Notes: generated by a model not told the origin, from the sequence alone. 64,000 nt of DNA from Bog-950 sp046329535 (GCA_046329535.1 JAXLUN010000002.1:496001-560000), one strand, 5' to 3'. Positions 47,919 to 57,739 are shown, counted from the first letter of the stretch. Translations and numbers: made by a program.

Positions 47919-49508
47919 GTGAAAAAGCAACTCTTTTCTCTTTACAATATTCTGTTTGGACTATTACTTGTATTGGGCCTGACATACATATGGGGGCAAA
48001 AATTCTTTCTAACCTCCGATGGTCCAACCCACGTTTACAATTCAAAAATTCTGCTCGATTATCTGCGCGGTGAAAACATGGATTTTTATTCTCGTTTCTA
48101 TGAAATATCCCTTTCGTTTTTCCCAAACTGGTTTACACATGCATCACTCCTCTTGCTTCAAACATTTTTAAACCCTGTGCTTGCCGAAAAGGTATTGGTT
48201 TCCATCTATGTAGTGATGTTTCCTATTTCGTTTCTCTTTTTAGTTAAACAGTTTACTACCCGAATCAGTTTTATATCACTTCTTATTTTTCCGTTTGTCT
48301 TTCATTTTGTCTTCTACTACGGGTTTTATAATTTCTGTTTCAGCATAGCTTTTGCCTTCCTTTTTATTGGCTGTTGGAAAAAAAACAGGAGTAAAAAAAT
48401 TTGGCAGCAACTAGTTTATCTGCTACCACTTTCCTTGCTGGTATACCTTACTCATATTTTCGGCTGGTTTATTATTGGAGGTGTGTTGGGTGGTATTTTC
48501 CTGGCTGAACTCATGGACAGCCTGCTACCATACAGACGAACTTCTTTTGCTAAACTGTTACAACATTGGTTAGCCCCTTTTATTTCCGGACTATTGCCTA
48601 CTCTGTTCTCTTTACTATTTATACAAACCCACTCGGCAGAGGCACAATACTATCCGGAGACAATTCAAAGACTTTGGCAAGCGTTTGTTCGGTTAGAAAT
48701 GCTGGTGCTATGGGGTGACAAAACCGAGTTTTTCTTTACCTCATTAATTGCAGCAACTCTGCTGTTTGGAACAGCAACCACTGTTGTTTTAAAAATTAAA
48801 AACAAGCGTGCTCTTGGCGGGCCAGATGGATTTATAATAGCTGCCGCACTTTTTACGCTGCTTTATTTTCTGCAACCTAAGCCGCTGTTTTTGGCGGGTT
48901 TCTGGATTGGCCGTATGTCGTGGATAGGTTGGCTGCTATTGCTCGTATGGCTGAGTGTACAAAACATTCCCAGGGTGATTAATTATGGTTTTGCGCTGCT
49001 GGGTATTTTCATCTTTGTTGGTCTAATATTTATTCGATATCCCTACCAACAAAAAAGCGCTGAAGGCGTGAAAGATTACCTGTCTGTGTTAAACAAAATC
49101 CCCGCACACGTTACCATACTTCCGCTTAGTTTTTCGCATGGCGGGCAGGATGATTCTGGACTACCGATTAATGTTTACCGGCATCAGTTTCAACATGCCT
49201 TTGATTATGCAGGAGCTTTTAAGCCACTCATTAATTTCGCTAACTATGAAGCTACCACCTCTTGGTTTCCGGTGCAATGGAAACAGGCGTGCAATTCGTT
49301 TGAGCTGCTTGGTGATATTGAAGGGAACCCGCAATGGGTTAATCTCAACGGTTTTGAAAAAACGGAATGTGGTTACAAAATAGATTATGTTGTTACCTGG
49401 TGTATGAATGAGCGCGAAGCATTTAACTTATCTATTCAAAAGAATTACAATCTGGTTGCTACATCTCCAAGCGGACGTACAAAACTTTGGAAAAAAACAG
49501 CATTCTAG
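47919..49508 (+). CDS. Polytopic membrane protein, GT-C glycosyltransferase-like
   Basis: About 529 residues if the GTG at 47919 is the start; an ATG at 47838 would add 27 residues but lies within the terminator of the previous gene. About 10-12 membrane helices. After the first helix comes LTSDGPTHVYNSKILLDYLRGENMDFYSRFYE, with an acidic residue in the first large periplasmic loop, a placement typical of GT-C enzymes (family 39/83/87-like). The C-terminal 100 residues are soluble (GQDDSGLPINVYRHQFQHAF, then CMNEREAFNLSIQ). Substrate and true family are uncertain. No sugar-nucleotide genes are adjacent. Confidence 0.7.
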   Translation: MKKQLFSLYNILFGLLLVLGLTYIWGQKFFLTSDGPTHVYNSKILLDYLRGENMDFYSRFYEISLSFFPNWFTHASLLLLQTFLNPVLAEKVLVSIYVVMFPISFLFLVKQFTTRISFISLLIFPFVFHFVFYYGFYNFCFSIAFAFLFIGCWKKNRSKKIWQQLVYLLPLSLLVYLTHIFGWFIIGGVLGGIFLAELMDSLLPYRRTSFAKLLQHWLAPFISGLLPTLFSLLFIQTHSAEAQYYPETIQRLWQAFVRLEMLVLWGDKTEFFFTSLIAATLLFGTATTVVLKIKNKRALGGPDGFIIAAALFTLLYFLQPKPLFLAGFWIGRMSWIGWLLLLVWLSVQNIPRVINYGFALLGIFIFVGLIFIRYPYQQKSAEGVKDYLSVLNKIPAHVTILPLSFSHGGQDDSGLPINVYRHQFQHAFDYAGAFKPLINFANYEATTSWFPVQWKQACNSFELLGDIEGNPQWVNLNGFEKTECGYKIDYVVTWCMNEREAFNLSIQKNYNLVATSPSGRTKLWKKTAF

Positions 49509-49547
49509 TTTGATTCGCTGTTCGGGTTTGTTATCTATGTTTTTACA

Positions 49548-50933
49548 ATGAGTTTGCTTTCCGATTTTTTGCGTACACTAAAGGACGATGAAATTTCATC
49601 GCTAAAAAAAATTGCGTTTACAGACCGCGAACATGATGCGTTTATTAAAACGGTTTGGTTTGTTGCCCAAAAAAATTTCTCGGATGCCGCCCTGCAGCAG
49701 GAATTAAAAATGACCAAGGCTCATTTCGATAAAATGAACTCGGTGCTTCTCGATAAATGCTATGCTCTCCATACCGGTGGAGAGGATAGTAAGGTTCTTT
49801 ACATGCTGTGGGAGAAAGGATTGTATGACCACCTGCTTCATGAGGCGCGAATGCGTGAGCGTAAATATGTCAAACAGCAAGACAGTAAAAAATTAGCCAA
49901 TTTATTTCGGGTAGTTTTTGGTATATCGCTACGACTACCCATTACCATTCGTAAAACAGAAATTGCTGAAAAGTACGGTAAAAAATATCTGGCGGAATTG
50001 AAGAGACCATCGCAAGAAGTGGTTTTTGAAATTGAGATAATGACCTTTTGGAACACTATCTTTTACAACTCTGCCAATGGCAACATGAAAGATTACGAGC
50101 CTGTTGTAACTTCTACTCTTGAGAAATGGGGAGGGCGGCTTCAGGGTAAAAGATACCACGCGGTATGGTTTTTCTATTGGCTGAGCTATGCGAGCTACTA
50201 CGAATTTTACACGCACAATTTCGAGGGCTGGCTGGATAGCTTAAAAAATGCCTTACGTGAATTTGATTTGTGTAAGAAAGACCTGGGCGATAACTATAAA
50301 ATTTACGTTCTTACCAAGTTATCCAGCGCTTATTGTCAGGGTAACTTTTTCCGCGAATCACTTCAAATGTATCGAGATGCGTTCAAAAAATACCGGCCTC
50401 AGTTAATGCGCAATTTGTATCACCCGCTCATGCATTCCATTATTGCCATCATCAATCACGAACTGGAAGAGGCCGAAGAAATTCTTCGGGCCGACTTAAT
50501 TCCAAGATTGGATAAATTTCCGGAAGAGAGTCTGAATTTTGACATTGAGCGTACCTGCACTATTCTGTATATGCAGAAAAATGACTTTGCCAAAGCTGCT
50601 TACTATCTGCAACGTGGTCAGCAGTGGGATAAAACACAGATTACTTTTTTAGGTGATATTCTGCAGCGCATGGTACACAATATTTATTTTGTTTTAACCA
50701 ACGACCTAGACACTGCCACTTCCTTACTGCGCAAAAACAAAAAGTTTTTAGGCTCTAAGCCACAAGACCAAATGGTGATTGAATATGGCAAAGTATTTAT
50801 GTTGTTAAATGAAGTAATTCGCCATAAGAGCGGAAAGAGGGTGATGGCCAATTTTGAAACACAATTACAATCACTGCAAACCGGCATTATGAAGCTATAT
50901 GGTGATTTGCTGAATAAGGCCCTAAAGAGCTGA
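49548..50933 (+). CDS. Helical (TPR-like) protein, function unknown
   Basis: 461 residues without signal peptide. The sequence is nearly all helical with TPR-like spacing, e.g. WLDSLKNALREFDLCKKDLGDNYKIYVLTKLSSAYCQGNFFRESLQMYRDAFKKYRP and FDIERTCTILYMQKNDFAKAAYYL. The N-terminal MSLLSDFLRTLKDDEISSLKK resembles the start of the unknown protein at 11441-12949, suggesting distant paralogues of a Bacteroidota-specific family. The stop codon directly abuts the convergent MFS gene. No function can be assigned. Confidence 0.8.
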   Translation: MSLLSDFLRTLKDDEISSLKKIAFTDREHDAFIKTVWFVAQKNFSDAALQQELKMTKAHFDKMNSVLLDKCYALHTGGEDSKVLYMLWEKGLYDHLLHEARMRERKYVKQQDSKKLANLFRVVFGISLRLPITIRKTEIAEKYGKKYLAELKRPSQEVVFEIEIMTFWNTIFYNSANGNMKDYEPVVTSTLEKWGGRLQGKRYHAVWFFYWLSYASYYEFYTHNFEGWLDSLKNALREFDLCKKDLGDNYKIYVLTKLSSAYCQGNFFRESLQMYRDAFKKYRPQLMRNLYHPLMHSIIAIINHELEEAEEILRADLIPRLDKFPEESLNFDIERTCTILYMQKNDFAKAAYYLQRGQQWDKTQITFLGDILQRMVHNIYFVLTNDLDTATSLLRKNKKFLGSKPQDQMVIEYGKVFMLLNEVIRHKSGKRVMANFETQLQSLQTGIMKLYGDLLNKALKS

Positions 50934-52172
50934 CTACATTTTCAGCTTTCTCATTTTTGGTGCAAATACAAATGTGCCTGCTACCACTACCAATGTCATA
51001 CATCCTCCAAAAATTACTGAGGGCACAGTACCCATCAACTTAGCTGCCAATCCACTTTCGAAAGCGCCAATTTCGTTGGAGGATGAAATGAAAATCTGGT
51101 TTACAGCACTCACCCTGCCGCGCATATTATCGGGCGTCATTACCTGTAAAATGGTTTGCCGAACAACTACACTTACATTATCGAATGCCCCGGTTAGAAA
51201 AAGCATGGCAAATGAAAGCATGAAGTTTTCGGAAAAAGCAAAGGCAATAGTGGCCAAACCAAAACCGGTTACGGCAATCAACAAATTTCGGCCAGCATTG
51301 TAAGTAGGCGGATTATATGCCAGAAAAAGCCCCATTAATACACTGCCTAAAAACGGAGCGGCACGCAATACTCCCAGCCCTTGTGGCCCTACGTGTAATA
51401 TATCGCTGGCAAAAACCGGCAGTAAGGCTACAGCGCCTCCAAATAAAACAGCAAACAAATCCAATGAAATGGCTGAAAGCATCTCTTGTTTCTTAAACAC
51501 AAATCGAAGACCTGCGGTGAGCGATTCATATAGAGTTTCTGTTTTTTCCTTCGGGGGCGTTTGCTGAACAGGCACTTGCATAAAAATGAAAAATGACATG
51601 ATCATTAATAACACAGCTGCCGAAAATGCAGTTTCTGTATTTGTGTAGCCATACAACAAACCGCCTAATGCAGGGCCCAATACAGCTGCGATTTGCCAGG
51701 TGTTACTTCCCCATGTTGCAGCATTGGCATACAAGTGGCGAGGTATCAATTGAGGAAATATGCTTTGGTAAGCCGGTGCCATGAAACCTCTCGCAATTCC
51801 GCTAAAACCTATGATTATATAAACAGGCATAGGACCATATTGTAAAAGAACAGCCGAATCACCGCTCATAATAAACCCAACAGCGGCAAAACAAAGTGCA
51901 ATGGCGATAATGGTACTCCGCGCAATTTTATATCGGTTGAATGTGTCGGCCGCATGACCGCTGTATAAAGAGGTAAGTATAAAAGGCAATGCCTCACTTA
52001 AACCTAACAAACCAAGAGCGAGCTTATCATGAGTTAACTCGTAAATTTTCCAACCAATGATTGTTTCAGCCATTTGAACCGCAAACGTGAGCATGAAACG
52101 CGAAAGCTGAAAATTTCTGAATGCAGCTATTTTTAGTGCCGCATATGCATCTTTATTCTGGGGGTTATCCAT
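50934..52172 (-). CDS. Major facilitator superfamily transporter
   Basis: 412 residues, 12 membrane helices. Family marks include LGLLGLSEALPFILTSLYSGHAADTFNRYKIARST (the loop 2-3 region with an Asp and basic residues), GFSGIARGFMAPAYQSIFPQLIPRHLYANAATWGSNTWQIAAVLGPALGGLLYG in the first half, and TPDNMRGRVSAVNQIFISSSNEIGAFESGLAAKLMG, typical of the EntS/TetA-like (DHA3-type) branch that exports drugs or siderophores. No regulator or siderophore gene is adjacent. It ends next to the unknown helical protein gene and starts 5 bp after a SpoU-type methyltransferase gene, so the two may be co-transcribed. Confidence 0.92.
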   Translation of the reverse strand: MDNPQNKDAYAALKIAAFRNFQLSRFMLTFAVQMAETIIGWKIYELTHDKLALGLLGLSEALPFILTSLYSGHAADTFNRYKIARSTIIAIALCFAAVGFIMSGDSAVLLQYGPMPVYIIIGFSGIARGFMAPAYQSIFPQLIPRHLYANAATWGSNTWQIAAVLGPALGGLLYGYTNTETAFSAAVLLMIMSFFIFMQVPVQQTPPKEKTETLYESLTAGLRFVFKKQEMLSAISLDLFAVLFGGAVALLPVFASDILHVGPQGLGVLRAAPFLGSVLMGLFLAYNPPTYNAGRNLLIAVTGFGLATIAFAFSENFMLSFAMLFLTGAFDNVSVVVRQTILQVMTPDNMRGRVSAVNQIFISSSNEIGAFESGLAAKLMGTVPSVIFGGCMTLVVVAGTFVFAPKMRKLKM

Positions 52173-52177
52173 TTTAA

Positions 52178-52981
52178 CTATTGTATTTGCCGTTGCCTTA
52201 CGGCCTCAAATAAAAGCACTGCCGCGCTCACACTTACATTTAAAGAATCAATGTATCCCAACATCGGAATTTTAACATGCTCATCTGCTGCGGTCATCCA
52301 TTCTTCGCTCAATCCGGTAGCCTCGGTTCCCACAACTAAAGCAGTTGGCTGGGTAAAGTTTTTCTGGAAATGATAATGTACTGCCGTCAACTCAGCAGCA
52401 TAGGTGATAATCTTCTTTGCCTTTAAAAAACGAATGGCTTCATGGGTTTCGCAAATGGCAATCTGATTGGTAAACACAGTGCCCACACCCGAGCGAATTA
52501 CGTTGGGATTATACACCTCCGTTTTCGGGTCACAGATAATTACGGCATCGGCACCGGCCGCATCGGCCGTGCGTAACATAGCACCCAGATTGCCGGGTTT
52601 CTCTACTGCCTCAATGACCAGTATCAATGGGGTTTCTTTCAAATTTAAACGTTCAAGTGTGTGACTCTTCGGTCTGGCTGTAGCTAAAATACCCTCTGTA
52701 GAATCGCGGTAAGCAACCGAGCGATATACCGATTCGGTAATTTCAATTACCGGTATTTCTTTTTCGGAACGCTTCAGTTCTTTTATGGAATAGTCTTCGG
52801 TTGTTTTTAAAATTTCTGCGCAAATAAAAACTGTTTCAATCTGATATCCGGCTCGTTGTGCCAGAATTACTTCGCGCAGCCCCTCTATCAAAATTAAATT
52901 CTGTGCTTTGCGCTCTGAAGATTTATCCAGTTTTTTCAGATTTTTTATCCGCGGGTTCTGAATGCTGCTTATTTTCTCCAT
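52178..52981 (-). CDS. TrmH/SpoU family RNA 2'-O-methyltransferase
   Basis: 267 residues. An N-terminal substrate-binding part (1-100: SIQNPRIKNLKKLDKSSERKAQNLILIEGLREVI) is followed by the SPOUT methyltransferase domain with motif 1 EKPGNLGAMLRTADAAG (the catalytic Asn-Arg region), motif 2 LVVGTEATGLSEEW and motif 3 IPMLGYIDSLNVSVSAAVLLFE, which builds the trefoil knot that binds S-adenosylmethionine. Substrate could be 23S rRNA or tRNA. It precedes the MFS gene by 5 bp. Confidence 0.94.
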   Translation of the reverse strand: MEKISSIQNPRIKNLKKLDKSSERKAQNLILIEGLREVILAQRAGYQIETVFICAEILKTTEDYSIKELKRSEKEIPVIEITESVYRSVAYRDSTEGILATARPKSHTLERLNLKETPLILVIEAVEKPGNLGAMLRTADAAGADAVIICDPKTEVYNPNVIRSGVGTVFTNQIAICETHEAIRFLKAKKIITYAAELTAVHYHFQKNFTQPTALVVGTEATGLSEEWMTAADEHVKIPMLGYIDSLNVSVSAAVLLFEAVRQRQIQ

Positions 52982-53044
52982 CGGGTGTGAATGTAGAGTT
53001 TTTTGTTTCGTGATAAATCCTGTTATTAGCAGTAATTATTCTGT

Positions 53045-54061
53045 GTGACAGTTACTAAAAGTAAAATCTACTTCTACCACTACAATAGTAACGAGTGTAT
53101 TTTTGAAGAAAATGCCTCACTTAAAAAGTGTGCTGCAAATGATCAGGACGGCCATGTTAACTGGATCAATATTCTGGGCATAGAAGATAAAGAGATGCTT
53201 CAGCAGGCCACTGAGTTATTTCACATTCACCCGCTGGTAGCAGAAGATATTTTGAACCCAAACCAACGGGCTAAGATGGAAGACTACAATGACCATCTGT
53301 ACGTGGTGCTTCGGATGTTTTCTATTCTTGGCGGTGAGGTGCAGGACCAGCAGGTAAGCATGGTATTGCGCAACAATATGTTGCTCACTTTTCGCGAAAC
53401 GGACTTTGGCGTTTTTAAGAAACTAATTGGCGATAAGTTGATAAACAACTCAGGTAATCTGCGCAAGAAAGGTGAAGATTACCTACTTTATATGCTACTG
53501 GATGTTATTATAGACCAGTACTTTTTTGTGATAGAGGGTGTAGAAGAAAAAGTAGAAAAACTGGAACATGAAATCTTTCGAAATCCACACGACTCTCAGT
53601 TAGTGCTTATGCAACAATTAAAAAGTGACGTATTGTATATGCGCAAACATATTGTGCCTGTGCGTGACTTAATTACCAACCTGATGCGGAATGAGATAGA
53701 ATATTTTGAAGCAGATAACAAGTATTATCTGCGTGATTTACACGACCACATGGTGCGGAATGTAGAAGAACTTGATTTTTTGCGTGAGCAGCTCATTTCA
53801 CTAATGGATTTATACTACTCCCTGCAATCGCATAAAATGAATAACGTTATGAAAACGCTCACCAGCGTTTCATTTGTATTGCTGCCGTTAACCTTTGTAG
53901 CCAGTTTATATGGCATGAACTTTATTAATATACCAAGAGCAAATGACCCTTACGGTTTTTGGGAGGTGGTTATAGGTATGTTTGTGTTTGCTTCGATACT
54001 CAGCATTTTTGCTATCAGACGCAAATGGTTTACTATGAAAGATTTTAGGAGTGGTAAATAA
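53045..54061 (+). CDS. corA: CorA family Mg2+/Co2+ transporter
   Basis: 338 residues from a GTG start at 53045. The cytoplasmic alpha/beta domain (1-230) contains HPLVAEDILNPNQRAKMEDYNDHLYVVLRMF. The stalk helix runs about 215-275, and two C-terminal membrane helices lie at about 270-292 and 303-322. The selectivity motif YGMN is at 289-292, as in all CorA proteins, followed by FINIP. The short C-terminal basic tail (RRKWFTMKDFRSGK) is typical. Works as a pentamer for magnesium uptake. It is single; the next gene converges on it with 2 bp between stops. Confidence 0.95.
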   Translation: MTVTKSKIYFYHYNSNECIFEENASLKKCAANDQDGHVNWINILGIEDKEMLQQATELFHIHPLVAEDILNPNQRAKMEDYNDHLYVVLRMFSILGGEVQDQQVSMVLRNNMLLTFRETDFGVFKKLIGDKLINNSGNLRKKGEDYLLYMLLDVIIDQYFFVIEGVEEKVEKLEHEIFRNPHDSQLVLMQQLKSDVLYMRKHIVPVRDLITNLMRNEIEYFEADNKYYLRDLHDHMVRNVEELDFLREQLISLMDLYYSLQSHKMNNVMKTLTSVSFVLLPLTFVASLYGMNFINIPRANDPYGFWEVVIGMFVFASILSIFAIRRKWFTMKDFRSGK

Positions 54062-54063
54062 GT

Positions 54064-54918
54064 TTAAAGACTCTTTGCACCAAACGTATCGCCCTGATTA
54101 ATGTCTCCTGAGTCAAATCCCTTTTTAAACCAACGCATCCGTTGTTCCGAAGTGCCATGCGTAAACGCATCAGGCACTACATAACCCTGAGCCTGTTTCT
54201 GCAGGCGATCATCACCAATAGCATTGGCAGCATTCAATGCCTCTTCAATATCTCCTTCCTCCAGAATATTTTTCATTTGCTGCGCATGATGTGCCCATAC
54301 ACCAGCCAGAAAATCGGCCTGCAATTCAAGTTTTACTGAGAGCTTATTGTATTCTTCTTCGCTTAAACGTTCCCGCATTTGATGCACCTTATCAGAAATA
54401 CCCAGCAAATTCTGAATGTGGTGGCCTACTTCATGCGACACAACATAAGCCATTGTAAAGTCTCCTGGGGCATTAAAGCGGTCTTTCAACTCGTTGTAAA
54501 AACTTAAGTCAATGTATACCTTTTCATCGCCCGGACAATAAAACGGACCCATAGAACTGCTGGCATCGCCACAGCCACTTTGTACCTCTCCGCTGAACAA
54601 AACCAGTTTCGGTTCTTTGTATTGCATGCCCTGCTCTTCAAATATTTTATGCCAAACATCTTCATTATCCGCCAATACTACTTTAACAAAACTGGCGGCT
54701 TCATCTTCGGCAGGATTGTTTGGGGCCGGTATCTGCTCAGTTGAAGTTGCCGGCTGATTAGCTACCTGGTGCAATATATCAAAAGGCCCTTTACCCATTA
54801 GTAAACCCAACACCACTATAATGATGGTGCCTATTCCTCCGGTAATAGCCAATCCGCGTTTACCACCGCCCCGCACATCTTCTACGTTATCGCTTTCGCG
54901 TCTTCCTTTCCACTGCAT
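54064..54918 (-). CDS. YpfJ-type neutral zinc metallopeptidase
   Basis: 284 residues. A cytoplasmic start (MQWKGRRESDNVEDVRGGGK) precedes one membrane helix (about 24-43) and an extracytoplasmic peptidase domain. The zinc-binding site is HEVGHH (H162, E163, H166), with the downstream ELQADFLAGVWAHHA glutamate as third ligand, and the end DAFTHGTSEQRMRWFKKGFDSGD is a family hallmark. This putative neutral zinc metallopeptidase family has members in most bacteria, but its substrates are unknown. Stop of this gene is 2 bp from the corA stop. Confidence 0.94.
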   Translation of the reverse strand: MQWKGRRESDNVEDVRGGGKRGLAITGGIGTIIIVVLGLLMGKGPFDILHQVANQPATSTEQIPAPNNPAEDEAASFVKVVLADNEDVWHKIFEEQGMQYKEPKLVLFSGEVQSGCGDASSSMGPFYCPGDEKVYIDLSFYNELKDRFNAPGDFTMAYVVSHEVGHHIQNLLGISDKVHQMRERLSEEEYNKLSVKLELQADFLAGVWAHHAQQMKNILEEGDIEEALNAANAIGDDRLQKQAQGYVVPDAFTHGTSEQRMRWFKKGFDSGDINQGDTFGAKSL

Positions 54919-55030
54919 ATTTCTGCTTTTTAATCAGGCATAAAGATGCAAATTAGGAAGCAGGATAAAAAGACAGCTAGCCAATCGATTGATTGATTAG
55001 AAAACAGGAAGGGAAATAGATCTTGGATAA

Positions 55031-55921
55031 CTAAGATGTAACTTTCTGTGTTGTGGTGGTATAATAAACGCCTGTCAAGATAAGTAACATGCCGCCTATT
55101 TGAATAACAGAGAGTGTTTCACCATCCATCAATCCCCACGAAATGGCCACTACGGGAATAAGGTAAGTAACACTGGCCGCAAACAATGCATCGGTGCGTT
55201 GTACTAAACGGTAAAAAAGCATCCAGGCAATGAGCGTACCGAAAACTGCCAATATAACAGTACACAAAAATGGCTGCCAAACTAAACCGGCTATTATCTT
55301 GGCAGGTGCCTCGGTAAAAAACAGGGCTGAGACGGATGGTATGCCTATCATACTCATGGCCAGCGCAGTAGTATAAACAGGGTTTTGGTTTTGCAGATTC
55401 TGCTTGGTTATGTTGGTACTAAGCCCGTAGCAAAAGGTAGCTGCTACTGGCAGGAAACTATACAACAGGTCTATTTCAAAACCTCCTCCGCTTTTGCCAA
55501 GAACTAAAATAAGCGCTCCTAAAAAACCAATGATCACACCCATTGCTTTTTGTTTAGAAATAGAAACTTTAAAAATGTAGTAGCCTATAATTAGCGTCCA
55601 TAAAGGAGAAAGAGAGTTGAGAATGCCATTGACCGCACTACCGCTTTTGGTCATTGACAGAGAAAAAAGAAATGCCGGGGCACCACTGCCAAAAAATCCG
55701 GTTTGAGCTACAGTCAAAAATTTATTTCGCGGCACTTTACGCAAAGCCTGAATAGCAAATGGGGTAGATACCAAAAAAGAAATGCTGATACGAAGCAGAG
55801 CCAACTCAACAGCCGAAAACCCGATAAGAGACTTCTTAATAAGAATATACGAACTGCCCCAGATAAGCGTAAGCAGAGCCAGTAATATCCAGTTCTGTGT
55901 GTTGTGGTTAGACGATGACAA
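55031..55921 (-). CDS. EamA/DMT-family transporter
   Basis: 296 residues with ten membrane helices in two EamA repeats (about 10-140 and 155-290). The first repeat shows LALLTLIWGSSYILIKKSLIGFSAVELALLRISISFL and FFGSGAPAFLFSLSMTKSGSAVNGILNSLSPLWTLIIG, the second FGTLIAWMLFYRLVQRTDALFAASVTYLIPVVAISWGLMDGE, both typical of the drug/metabolite transporter superfamily. Substrate unknown. It lies 30 bp downstream of obg on the same strand and may share its transcript. Confidence 0.93.
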   Translation of the reverse strand: MSSSNHNTQNWILLALLTLIWGSSYILIKKSLIGFSAVELALLRISISFLVSTPFAIQALRKVPRNKFLTVAQTGFFGSGAPAFLFSLSMTKSGSAVNGILNSLSPLWTLIIGYYIFKVSISKQKAMGVIIGFLGALILVLGKSGGGFEIDLLYSFLPVAATFCYGLSTNITKQNLQNQNPVYTTALAMSMIGIPSVSALFFTEAPAKIIAGLVWQPFLCTVILAVFGTLIAWMLFYRLVQRTDALFAASVTYLIPVVAISWGLMDGETLSVIQIGGMLLILTGVYYTTTTQKVTS

Positions 55922-55951
55922 AATAGTTGCTTAATAGCCTGAACAAAGTGA

Positions 55952-56968
55952 TTAACTCTTCTTATCAATGCCTTTTACAATGGCATCTTTCAGCTTATCA
56001 ATACCTGATTGAGTAGCCGCTGAAATAAAAAGTAGTGGTGCATTATCGAAAGCTTTGAGCTTCTTCTTAATGTCTTTTTCAATCATTTTACGAAGTTCTT
56101 CATCTACCAAATCGCACTTGGTAATAGCCAGTATTTTATCCTTTGTCAGCAACTCCGGATTATATTTTTCCAGCTCGGCAAGAAGCACCTGGTAATCATG
56201 AACAATGTCATTGCTGTCAATAGGTACCATGAACAGCAGAATAGAGTTTCGTTCAATGTGGCGAAGAAAGCGAAGTCCTAATCCTTTGCCTTCGGCAGCA
56301 CCTTCTATTATGCCGGGAATATCTGCCATTACAAAGCTTCTTCCGCCTTTATAACTGACAATACCCAGATTAGGAGTAAGTGTAGTAAACGGATAATCGG
56401 CAATTTCGGGGCGGGCATTTGATACGGCAGAAATCAGTGTTGATTTACCCGCATTCGGAAATCCCACCAAACCTACATCGGCCAGCAATTTAAGTTCCAG
56501 AATAATCCAGCTTTCCTTTCCGGTAATACCTGGTTGTGCATAAGTAGGTGCTTGCAGAGTAGCTGTTTTGAAGTGGTTATTACCTCGTCCACCCTTTCCT
56601 CCTTCCAGCAAAATAATTTCCTGTCCGTCTTCGTGAATTTCGCCCAGCACATCACCGGTTTCATAATCTTTAGCTACGGTGCCAAGAGGCACTTCAATTA
56701 TTTTATCGGCACCCTGTTTACCACTGCTGAGTGCCCCCATACCCTTGGCTCCGTTATCGGCCAGTATATGTTTTTGATATTTCAGGTGAAGCATAGTCCA
56801 CAACTGCGAGTTGCCCCTGAGTATAATATGACCCCCTCTGCCACCATCTCCACCATCCGGCCCGCCCTTAGGTATGAACTTCTCTCGTCTGAAACTAGAG
56901 GCGCCCGGCCCGCCATCGCCACTACGGCAAAATATTTTTACGTAATCAATAAAGTTTTCTGAAGCCAC
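55952..56968 (-). CDS. obgE: GTPase Obg (CgtA)
   Basis: 338 residues. The glycine-rich Obg fold (1-158) begins NFIDYVKIFCRSGDGGPGASSFRREKFIPKGGPDGGDGGRGGHI. The G domain has G1 GFPNAGKST (169-177), G3 DIPG (216-219) and G4 as TKCD (around 288-291, the usual NKxD with Thr, common in this phylum). There is no long C-terminal extension as in some Gram-positive forms. Obg acts in ribosome assembly and stress. It lies downstream of adk (57623 start) on the same strand, with 73 bp between. Confidence 0.97.
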   Translation of the reverse strand: MASENFIDYVKIFCRSGDGGPGASSFRREKFIPKGGPDGGDGGRGGHIILRGNSQLWTMLHLKYQKHILADNGAKGMGALSSGKQGADKIIEVPLGTVAKDYETGDVLGEIHEDGQEIILLEGGKGGRGNNHFKTATLQAPTYAQPGITGKESWIILELKLLADVGLVGFPNAGKSTLISAVSNARPEIADYPFTTLTPNLGIVSYKGGRSFVMADIPGIIEGAAEGKGLGLRFLRHIERNSILLFMVPIDSNDIVHDYQVLLAELEKYNPELLTKDKILAITKCDLVDEELRKMIEKDIKKKLKAFDNAPLLFISAATQSGIDKLKDAIVKGIDKKS

Positions 56969-57041
56969 GTTGAGGAATAATAAATTGAAAAGTTAAAGGT
57001 AGTATTATCTACGCAGGCTAAGCATTGAGTGCTGCGGACGG

Positions 57042-57623
57042 TTATTTTTTAATAACCGAATCTATCTGCACACAGAGTGCATTGAAAATATCATCGATAG
57101 CACCCACGCCCTGTATACCATAGTATTTTTGCTGACTGGTGTAAAATTCTTTAGCGGGTGCCGTGTCACGATGATATACGTCAATGCGGTTTTGAATAAC
57201 GGCCGGATCCTGATCGTCTGCACGGCCGGAATCTTTTCCTCTTAACAGCAGTCTTTTCTTTAACTCCTCTTCAGGCACTTCGAGTGAAAGCATCATAGTA
57301 ATAGAAGCATTGCGTGTGGCCAGATATTTATCTAAAGCCTCCGCTTGCTTTATGGTGCGCGGAAAACCATCGAATATAAATCCGTTGGCACCGGCATACT
57401 TAGTGGCTTCTGATTCTAACATTCCAATGGTAACTTCATCGGGTACTAGCTGGCCCTTATCCATATAGCTTTTGGCCAACTTACCCAGGTCGGTTTCACC
57501 TTTTATGTTAGCCCGAAAAATATCACCGGTAGAAAGATGTATCAGATTATAAGTAGAAACCAGTTTAGCTGCCTGAGTTCCTTTGCCGCTTCCCGGAGGA
57601 CCGAACAACACAATATTTAGCAT
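57042..57623 (-). CDS. adk: Adenylate kinase (short-lid form)
   Basis: 193 residues from ATG 57621-57623 (MLNIVLFGPPGSGKGTQAAKLV); a longer frame begins 24 codons upstream and reaches across the promoter, so it is rejected. P-loop GPPGSGKGT is at 8-16, the AMP site DGFPRTIKQAE is visible, and the lid is short with DPAVIQNRIDVYHRDTAP following. The four-Cys zinc lid of long forms is absent. It is the typical Bacteroidota form. The enzyme interconverts ATP, ADP and AMP. A -7 box lies 20 bp upstream; the gene diverges from a DUF3943 protein gene. Confidence 0.97.
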   Translation of the reverse strand: MLNIVLFGPPGSGKGTQAAKLVSTYNLIHLSTGDIFRANIKGETDLGKLAKSYMDKGQLVPDEVTIGMLESEATKYAGANGFIFDGFPRTIKQAEALDKYLATRNASITMMLSLEVPEEELKKRLLLRGKDSGRADDQDPAVIQNRIDVYHRDTAPAKEFYTSQQKYYGIQGVGAIDDIFNALCVQIDSVIKK

Positions 57624-57642
57624 ACTCGTAATTTTTATGCGC

Positions 57643-57650
57643 CAAATATA
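57643..57650 (-). promoter_or_regulatory. Candidate -7 box for adk
   Basis: Reads TATATTTG on the minus strand, giving a predicted leader of about 13 nt before the adk ATG at 57623. The -33 region is weak. Confidence 0.5.
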
Positions 57651-57739
57651 ATTGTTGAATTTAATCGGGCGCCATATATCTAAGCCGGTTGACATTAATC
57701 ATTTTCAACCGATGCTTGATTTGTTTCTTCTTTGTGTCT

